Assembly: GCA_963854735.1 (NCBI GenBank)
Contig: OY978100.1
Span: 806,001 to 870,000 of the forward strand
DNA: 64,000 bases
Direction of reading: 5' to 3'
DNA from: Marvania coccoides
Lineage: Eukaryota; Chlorophyta; Trebouxiophyceae; Chlorellales; Chlorellaceae
Shown: in pieces, positions 56,185 through 64,000 of the stretch
Layout of the letters: each line of letters starts with the position of its first letter
Position numbering within the stretch: the first letter of the stretch is position 1
The notes under the pieces: model-generated
The model's input: the letters and a program-made list of their open reading frames with translations, nothing else
Databases searched by the model: none
Told to the model about the DNA's origin: nothing
Program-made: the position numbers and the translations under genes

Positions 56185-59100
56185 TCATTCCTCGGCAGAG
56201 ATGCCCCTCCGCGTTGGCTTGGGCGGGCGGTAACGCCTCAGCAGCAGGCTTGAAACAACGACACTGACCGAGGAAAGCGCCATGCAGGCGCCGGCGATCC
56301 ATGGAGGCAGTTGGAAGTGCAGCGGAGGGTACAGAACGCCTGCAGCGATAGGCACTGCCACTAGGTTGTACCCAAACGCCCACACGTAGTTGAGGCGAAT
56401 GCGGTTGAAAGTTTTCGTGGACAGGTCCAGGGCGGTGAGGACGTCGTCCAAGTCGCTGCGCATGAGAACATAGTCGGCAGCTTCGATGGCAATGTCAGTT
56501 CCCCTGCCAATTGCGATGCCAACGTCAGCCTACAAGAAAAAAGAAAAGGGGAAACCCGCTGAGTTAATTTGGGTGACAAAACAAAACGCTACACTGAAGG
56601 TATGAGTGAACATGAGGGACGATTAAGATTCATCCTCGTTTCACACCTGTGCTAGTGCTGGAGAGTCGTTTACGCCATCGCCCACCATTGCAACCGCAGC
56701 GCCTCCCATCTGCAGCTCCATCACACGCGCAGACTTCCCGGCAGGCAGCACCTCTGCCATGACGTGGGTAATTCCCAGCCGCTGCGCGATGGTTCGAGCC
56801 GTGGCCCAGTTGTCGCCAGTTATCATATGGCACTGCAGGCCGCGCTTTTTCAGGGCGGCAATCACGCCAAAGGCCTCTGGCTTGACCTGAGAAACATCAG
56901 AAATAAAGCGAGGAGGGTGATAAAACGAGAAATACGTACCAACAATTGATTCAAATGCTTGTTCACGCAAATCTGATACGTGACGTATAATATTACTTGA
57001 CATAAATAGTGCAGTGTATTCACGCACCGGATCAGCGATGGCAAACGCAGCCATCGCCCGCTTCTCCAGCGCCACCACCACGCAGGTCATCCCCTGCGCC
57101 TCCCTCTCCCGCATGAACTCTCCAGTCTGGGGGTCCAGCGCCGCCCCCTCCTCCACCATCAAGCTGCGATTGCCCACAGCCACGCGCACGTCCACCCACT
57201 GCTGCTGATCTCCAGCTGCCACCGATGCAGCAGCATTCAGAGGGAAAGGCCCCATGGAATTCCCGGTAAGGCCTTCAGCGGCCAGCGCGGCGTGGCTGCC
57301 ACCCAGTTTTGCTGCCGCCAGCCCTCCTGCCGCGGACCCAGATCGAGACTGGGAGGAGTTCTGCAGCAGGGAGGCCACCTTGGAGCGCGGCAGGCGCACC
57401 CAGCACCGTACCCCAGCTCCTGGCATTGCCTCCAAATCCCTGGAAGGTGCCAGCCAGCTTACATCGGCTCCTCTTTCTCTCTCCTCTCCATTCGGCTGCT
57501 GAGGGGCGCCCCAGCCGTTGGTCTGGGCACCACCACCATTTTGACCCGATTGTTTTTGCGCCAGCTCCACCTCTCTGCCAATGAAAGAAGAAACGGCGTC
57601 CAGTTCGATTGGCTGCCTGGGAGTATCCAGCGAAAAGGAGGCGTCTTCAGACGCCCGATCTTCCTCCCACATGCCGTGCCCCAGTGTCGCTGCAGCGTAC
57701 TGGCTGAGCGCCCTCCCCAGCGGGTGCTCGCTTCCACTTTCAGCAGAGGCAACGGCAAGCAGCACCGTCTCCAGGGTTACCCCCGCTGCTGCGCCTGCTA
57801 CGCAGCCGTGCGCGTCGGCGCCTTCCGGAGCTGTCAGCATTCTGTGGTCCACCACGGAGGGCTGGCCAGCAGTGAGGGTGCCAGTTTTATCAAAGACGAT
57901 GTGGCGCAGGCGGTGGGCGCACTCCAGAGCCTCGGCGCTCTTAATGAGGATGCCGTTGGTGGCGGCGACTCCCGTTCCCACCATGACTGCGGTGGGGGTG
58001 GCCAGGCCAAGCGCACAGGGGCAGGCGATGACGACCACAGCGATGGCAAACAGCAGGGAGAACAAAAAAGGGTTGGACCCAGCGGGAATCCAGTCTGCAG
58101 GGAAGGCTCCAGTGACTCCAGCAACATACCACCCTATCCAGGTCACCAGCGCTGCCGCCACCACGACGGGGACGAAAACAGCCGACAGCCGGTCAGCCAG
58201 GGCCTGGATGGGGGCCTTGCTCATCTGAGCGTCCTCCACGAGTCGCACGATCTGGCTCAGTGTGGTGTCTCTGCCCTGCGGGAAAAATGAGTGAGGAAGA
58301 AAGGAGGCGAAGAAAAATGAGTGATGGCAATTGCAGACGTAAAAGGGGGAGAGGGGGGAGGGGGGGTGTAATAGCAAGGCGAAGAGAAGCAATTCGAATG
58401 ACGTACCACTCGCAGCGCCAGGACCAGCAGCGATCCACCGCCGCAGTTGATCGTTCCGCCCACCACAGCGTCCCCGGGGCCTTTCGATCCTGGCACAGGC
58501 TCCCCTGTGACCATGCTCTCGTCAACGTGGCTGCGCCCTTCGTGCACTTCGCCGTCTACAGGCACGCGCGTGCCAGGGGGCACTTTCACAATGTCCCCAC
58601 GCTGCAGAAGCTCAGTGGGTACCACCTCCTCGCGAATGACGTTGCCGTCGGGGCCCAGCACGCAGAGCATGGCGGTGGTGGGGGCCAGGCGCAGCAGCTC
58701 TCGAATCGCAGCGCCAGTTTTGCCCTTTGCCTGCAATAAATACAAAATGACGATGGTGAAAAAACGTTTATATATATTTTTTTTATGGCAGATTATTTGT
58801 TTCTCAAGCATGCGCAAAAAGAGGGAAGAAAGAGTGCATTTCAGTTCCACTCACCGCAGCTTCCAGGTATTTTCCCAGGCAGATGAAGGTGATGAGCAGC
58901 GCCGAGGTCTCAAAGAAATTTCCATGCGAGTCGTAGCTGGGATTGGCACGCTCCCACGCGATGGATATCAGAGAGTAAATGTACGCTGCGTTGGTGCCTA
59001 TAGACACGAGCACGTCCATGTTGGGTCGCCCCCGCCTCAGTGCCCGCCATGCGCCACTGTGGAAAATCCACCCAATCCAAAACTGAACAAAAAAAATGAA

Positions 59101-60236
59101 ATGCAATGTTAAATAAAAGCTCCGAAAATTTGTTCAACCATGCGCAGTATTGAAAATAAGCAGCAAATTATTGAAGAAATTACCTGAACGGGCGTTGCCA
59201 GCGAAAAAGAAACGATGTCGAGGACTGTGAACCCCGAAGAGGTCTGCTCCAGACCCATCTCGACGGGCGGGATGTACATAAACACCATGTTAAACAGAAA
59301 CAGGGGCACGGAGAACAGCAGCGACAGCAAAAACTTCCCCCGCCAAAACCGCTTTTCTTTCTGTCGCAGTAGCGAGCCGTCGGCCCCTGGGTCCCGCGGC
59401 GCCACCCGCGCGTCGTACCCCACGTCCGCCAGCGCAGAAATCAGAGTGCGGGGGCCCAGACGGTCGGGGTCATAGCGCACGTCAGCGCGGCCGGCAACGG
59501 CGTTGGCCGTCGCTTCTAAAACGCCGTCGACTGCCAGCAGGGTATTCTCCACTGCGGTGCTGCAGGTGGCGCACGTCATGCCGCCTACCTCGAGCATCAG
59601 GGAGGCGGCATCGCCGCGCCCCAGGGAGCGCCCCTCAAAGCCGGCATCAGATATCGCCTGCAGCAACTGGGCCTGTACGTAGGGGACGAAGGAAACGGAA
59701 ATATGATTGGAGAAAGACTGAGAAGGAAGAATATTTGCAGGCATTCAAACTGCAGAGAGCTTGAAAAGCTTTGCTGTTTACGTTTCAACAATTAATTAAT
59801 TATTAATTACCTCGTCAGTCAGTTCGGGGTCAAACTCCACCTTGGCATCCTGTAGAGTGAGCGAGACCGCGGCGTGGCACACACCGGCCGTGGCAGCCAG
59901 AGCGCTCTCCACTGCCCCGCTGCAGGTAGAGCAGGTCATCCCATCGATGCGAAACTTCACGGTCAGGGTGTCGGGCTGCAGGGGCACCTCATGACACAGC
60001 TGACCGGGGAATCCAGCGGCGCGAAGGGAGGACAGTAGCGCACCAGAGTGCGTTTCACGGACGTCGTAGGTGGCTTCGGCGGCATGATTTAGCGCCGAGG
60101 CCTGCGCTGCTACAACGCCGGGCGTGCGCAGGAGAGCATTTTCGACGGAGCCCGAACACGCCGTGCAGTGCATCCCTTGGACGGCAAACACTGCGCGCTG
60201 GAGGTGTCGTCGTTGTTCACCTTCCAAATCCACCAT
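56185..60236 (-). CDS. P1B-type copper-transporting ATPase
   Basis: Exons 60236..59811, 59672..59184, 59082..58855, 58730..58407, 58275..57028, 56886..56647 and 56529..56185, all phase 0, 1099 aa. Three metal-binding domains carry CxxC in GMHCTAC (24/27), GMTCSTC (102/105) and GMTCATC (176/179). Core motifs: TGEP, CPC (574-576) in the transport helix, DKTGT (phosphorylated Asp about 618), SEHPLG, GDGVND, and YN/MxxSS motifs in the last membrane helices, all of the Cu(I) class (P1B-1). The nucleotide domain has a long low-complexity insert (Gln/Gly/Ser-rich, about 690-760). Related to plant RAN1/HMA5 and yeast CCC2, which load copper into the secretory pathway or export it. The exact membrane is unknown. 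Confidence 0.95.
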
Positions 60237-60686
60237 TTTTCAGAGAGAGATGGGTGCTGTTGATTTGGAATCTCGGAGAAAATGTTTGCGGCGTCGATAC
60301 GTATTTTCGTGGCAAATGTTTCTGTTTTGAGATGGTCAGAAGTTTCGAAAATATATTTCTCTCGGCACCACTGCCCGCGCTCTTGGGCGGCGACCTGTGG
60401 TTTGTAAAGGCTGCTGAAACACTGCAAAATGGACTTTTTGTTTGGAATAATGCAGAATGTGCAGCTGATTGCATTTAAATGCTGCTGCTGTGGCGGAGGG
60501 CCCAGCACACGCCGCCATCTTGCTCGATGGAGGTGAACGGAAAACCGCACTTTGCATATTAAATTCATCTAAAATCCTGCTCTGGGCATGGCCAGGGCCT
60601 AGCTCCTGCAGAATTTTTGCATCTCTTTGATTTCACAAGCATGCAACTCTAATTTGCTGCGATTCTCCTTATAACAATCAACTACA
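60237..60686 (+). promoter_or_regulatory. Divergent promoter of the Cu-ATPase and RRP12-like genes
   Basis: 450 bp between two ATGs on opposite strands. No clear TATA or GTAC copper-response core was noticed near either start. Confidence 0.45.
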
Positions 60687-63600
60687 ATGGATCTTAGCTC
60701 TCTGAAGCACTCGCTGGAGGCGCGCGACGCGCGGGTCTCTTTCGCTGACGACGACTTTGTGTTCACAGGCAAGGGTCCCTCGGTCGCCGATGAGCTCATT
60801 GCCCGCCACAGCAAGAGCACTCAGCCGGAGAGCCAGCAGCTTTGCGTCATCGTGGCCTCCGTGCTGGAAGTCATCCAGACAGAGGGCCTGCAACCCACCC
60901 CCACTGCGCTGTTTGCCGCTGGCATGTCCTCCTTGCAGCGCCCTGAAACTGTGGCCAATCCTGAGGTCACGGCAGCCATGTGTACCCTCCTCAGCGCCTC
61001 CATGGCGCGCGTGCCCACCTCCGTGCTGCGATCCCGCGCCGTGCAAGGCACTCAGGTGCTTGTGAACATTCTAGAGCTCAACGGTGCGGGGCAAGGAGCG
61101 GTGCCCCGAGCAGCGCTGCCCTGCCTGTGCCAGCTGCTGGCTGCCATGGGGGCGGCCGACTGGCCAGCGATGTCGCGCGGGTTCAACCTGGTCTTGGCGG
61201 GCTGCCTGGACCGTCAGCCAAAGTTGAGGAAGAAAGCGCAATCCGGCATTGTGGACATCATGGCCGCTCTGCAATCGCAGCAGGCTGCGCTGGGCCCCGC
61301 CAGCGAGGCGGTGCTGAAGCTGGCGCAGCGCGTGCTGTCGGGGCCGCTGGCAGCGGCAAAAGCGGCGGCTGCTGCTCCCGGCAAGAAACGCCAGCAAGCG
61401 GAAGCGGCGATTGCTGCTGCCGTTGCAGACGCGCTGCACCTGCTGGGGGTCATCAGACAAGTCATCGCTTTGCTTTCAGGTGAGAAATTAACATATTTAA
61501 AAGTGAATTCAAGTGTGTTTGGCCATTGATGATTTTTCGTTTTAAGTCAATCAACTGAGCGCTATCAGCGCTGGTGATGAACAACAACGTTTCTATGTCT
61601 GGACTTCTGAGGCTCCGCTTCTTTTTCAATACTATATTTTATAATTGTTGCCATCCATTCATAAACTATTACCTCTTTTCTAATATCTTCCGTTCATTTT
61701 TCCGTGAGCAGTTTCCGCCACCAAGGGGGTGTGCGAGCAGCTCATCAACCTGCTCCCGCTGCGCCAAGCGCTCCTCACCCGCAACGTTACCGATACCCTG
61801 GCGGCTCTGTGCTCCTCCACAGCCTCCCATTTGCCGCCCCAAGACCTCTCCGATCTCCTCACCGCTGTGCTCACATCCGAGGCCTTCTGGGACAAAAAGG
61901 ACGCGGACGCCGCGCTGGGACTCATCAGCTTGATTGAGGTGGGTGAGCTGCGCCTCGCAGCAGCAGCCCCGCAGCTGGCGGTCTCTGTTTTGCCTCGGGC
62001 CGTCCACGTTCTCGTTCCGCTGCTCGCTTCCCACCACGGCGGCGTGCGCCGGGCTGCCACGCTGGCCTTGAACAACGTAGTGGCCGCGGCCGTGTCGGAG
62101 CCTGACATAATCGCAGCTGTGGAGAGCGTTCGGGGGCAGAGCAGGCAAAAATTGCCGGCCGTACAGCGCGTTGTCGTGGCTGTTGAGTCTGCCCTGGGCC
62201 CGCAGTACAGGGACGCATGGGAGGGGAGCCTCAGTGTGGCTGGGGGGCTGATGGAGCGGCTGGGACGGCGGGGAGGGCCGTTGGCGGAGGGTTTGGTGCG
62301 GCGAATCGGGCAGCTGTGTGCTGGCGCCGACGACCTTGCTGCAGAGGACGAGGAGGCCGCGGAGGAGGAAGCGGCGCTGGCGGTGGCCGCGCAGGCCGCA
62401 CTGGGCGTCGCGCTGCGCACGCTGGGCCCAGAAATCGTGCTGAGCGTGCTGCCATTGAATTTGGAAGAGGGGTTGGCTGGCACGGCAGAAGCGAGGACCT
62501 GGCTGCTGCCCCTGCTGCGCACTCACGTGAGGGAAGCTAGGATGGGGTACTGGCTGCACTCCCTGCTGCCGCTGGCCCGCGTCATGGGTTCCAGGGCCGC
62601 AGCAGCGGGGCGGGGTGGGCCTGCCAGGGAGAGAGAGGCGCAGGTTTGCGGCACCCTGGAGGCGCAGATCTGGGCCACGCTGCCGTCGTTCTGCTCTTGG
62701 GCTGAAGACGCCGGAGACATGCTTCCGTGAGTTGAATAGTATTTAGGGATTGTTGTTTTTATTCTTTTGCCGAGGAAGAACCTAATATTTTCGTTATTCA
62801 GAACCGAATCTCTGCGTTCATGCGTGGAAGTTGTGCGGATGCTTAATATTGTCACTACCACTGAGGCATCATTTTTTTTTTTTTTTATGTTTGAGAAAGT
62901 TCCTGTCTTCTTTATAACCCCGCTCACCACTAATGGCTGTTCGCCACCCTCGTGCAGGTCTTTGCTCACGGCGCTGGCCCCTGCCTTTGGGAAGCGCGCC
63001 GACCTGCGCACGCCCATGTGCAACGCGGTGCGCCGCATTGCAGCGCAAACCAGAGCGGTGTTGCAAGCCGACGGTACTGCAGTAGGACACCAAGACCCCA
63101 CCCTCACTTTCTTGAACGAAGACGAACCGGGGTCAAACGCCCACCCCGACGACGCAGAGCACTATGAAATTCCGGCAGACTTTCCTCCTGAGACGTCCAA
63201 AGCTGCGCTGGGCGCGCTGCGCGAAAACGCGCGCTCCTGGCTGCCCCAGCTCCTCAACGCCTTTGTCGCCGCTGTTCCCAACCAGCGCTCTCACTTTGCT
63301 GGCGCTGTGGCGGCGTACGCGTGCGTGTGCGACGCTGCCACCGTCTCCACAATGTTCCGAGCAGCTGTCACGAAACTGATGAAGGCTACGGAGCAGGCGC
63401 GCACGGGAGAGCTCGGGGTAGGCGCTGTCCTCGAGGGCGGCAACTCCGACTCGGAGCGGCGGTGCACTTTCTTAGAGGCAGCGCTGCTTTTGGCAGGGGG
63501 TCTCGACGTGAACGGATCGCAGGTGCTGTGGAAGGCTGCGGTGCCTGGGACCACCGAAAAGGACCCCGCGGTGCAGAAGAAGTCGTACAAGGTGCTGGCT

Positions 63601-64000
63601 TACCTCTGCGAGTGCCGGCCCGACCTGATGGGCCCGCGATTTGAAGACGCGCTGTGCGTGCTGCTCGAGGGCGCCGCAACATCGCTGTCCGCCGCCAAAC
63701 GGTACCGCCTGAGGTGCCTGAAGGCCGTGATTCTCGAACTGATCAGCCCTGACGGCCCCGACGTGGACCTGGACGCCTTGCCTGGCATTGTTGCGAGCAG
63801 CGGTTACTCCGCCACGCGCGCGGCTCGGGCGCGCCAGGTGCTCACCCCGCTGATCGCAGAAATCATCCTCTGCGTAAAGGAAGCCAATAAACGCACCAGA
63901 GCGGCAGCGTACGACCTGTTGGTTGACGTCGCTCGTGCTTTGCACGAGTCGGAGCCGCCCACCATCGACGAAGAGGGCGAGGGAGAGATCGGAGGGCTGC
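60687..64000 (+). CDS. RRP12-like (NUC173) ribosome-biogenesis protein, partial
   Basis: Exons 60687..61479, 61712..62726 and 62959..>64000; phases 1 and 2, open at the right edge after about 950 codons. Start ATG at 60687 (MDLSSLKHSLEARDARV). The product is a long array of HEAT-like helices: ALPCLCQLLAAMGAADWPAM, then SRGFNLVLAGCLDRQPKLRK. Block LTPLIAEIILCVKEANKRTR with AAAYDLL matches the RRP12 pattern. RRP12 is a nucleolar scaffold for export and maturation of both ribosomal subunits. An Ala-rich insert with a Lys patch (APGKKRQQ) lies at about 230-250. C-terminus missing. Confidence 0.85.

Overview
The window is nuclear DNA of a photosynthetic eukaryote, most likely a green alga. Nearly all genes are split by short (about 80-280 bp) spliceosomal introns, exons are GC-rich and intergenic DNA is AT-rich. 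The genes include a green-type Rubisco activase, a plastid FtsH-like (FtsHi) protein, a thylakoid-lumen DUF2358 protein with a twin-arginine signal, and an mTERF-like organelle protein. Many 3' ends carry TGTAA, the polyadenylation signal usual in chlorophytes. A chlorarachniophyte or other holder of a green plastid is not excluded. No prokaryotic operons, CRISPR arrays, viral genes or rRNA genes were seen.

Layout, left to right. 1-2476: 5' part of a FANCM-type helicase gene with a 39-unit CAG tract (runs off the left edge). 2.5-3.4 kb: degenerate repeats. 3485-5489: novel secreted protein A. 5994-10724: RAD50. 11183-12296: ADF/cofilin with a SHOCT-like N-terminus. 12502-13047: small basic protein with a PP1-docking motif. 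14443-15160: novel secreted protein B. 15940-18983: FtsHi. 19329-20471: TraB. 21324-22675: START-like protein. 22918-23685: DUF2358. 24125-25761: unknown. 25.9-26.2 kb: SINE-like element. 26455-27542: CID-type RNA-binding protein. 28653-29082: broken ankyrin gene. 29690-31199: SPOUT1 methyltransferase. 31312-32463: RabGGTase beta. 32557-33700: pantothenate synthetase. 33851-37428: DAGL-type lipase. 37569-38726: GINS PSF1. 39008-40282: BSD protein. 40521-41252: Alba protein. 41587-43287: Rubisco activase. 43955-45317: sphingolipid desaturase. 46375-47971: telobox Myb protein. 48220-49357: TPP carrier. 49679-50464: LP-repeat protein. 50693-52679: TRAIP. 52942-54820: AspRS. 55019-55725: mTERF-like protein. 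56185-60236: Cu-ATPase. 60687-64000: RRP12-like (runs off the right edge).

The genes are unrelated housekeeping, organelle and lineage-specific genes on both strands, not a co-regulated cluster. Several concern genome maintenance (FANCM, RAD50, PSF1, TRAIP, telobox Myb); I treat that as coincidence. Exon chains were set by eye from splice sites, reading frame and family knowledge; where every exon joins in phase and length matches the family, I am confident. Most notable: five GC-AG introns among about 70, three of them in RAD50; a DAGL-alpha-like lipase in a phototroph; a SHOCT-ADF fusion; a pure CAG39 tract in FANCM; two lineage-specific secreted proteins; dispersed repeat families and a SINE-like element.
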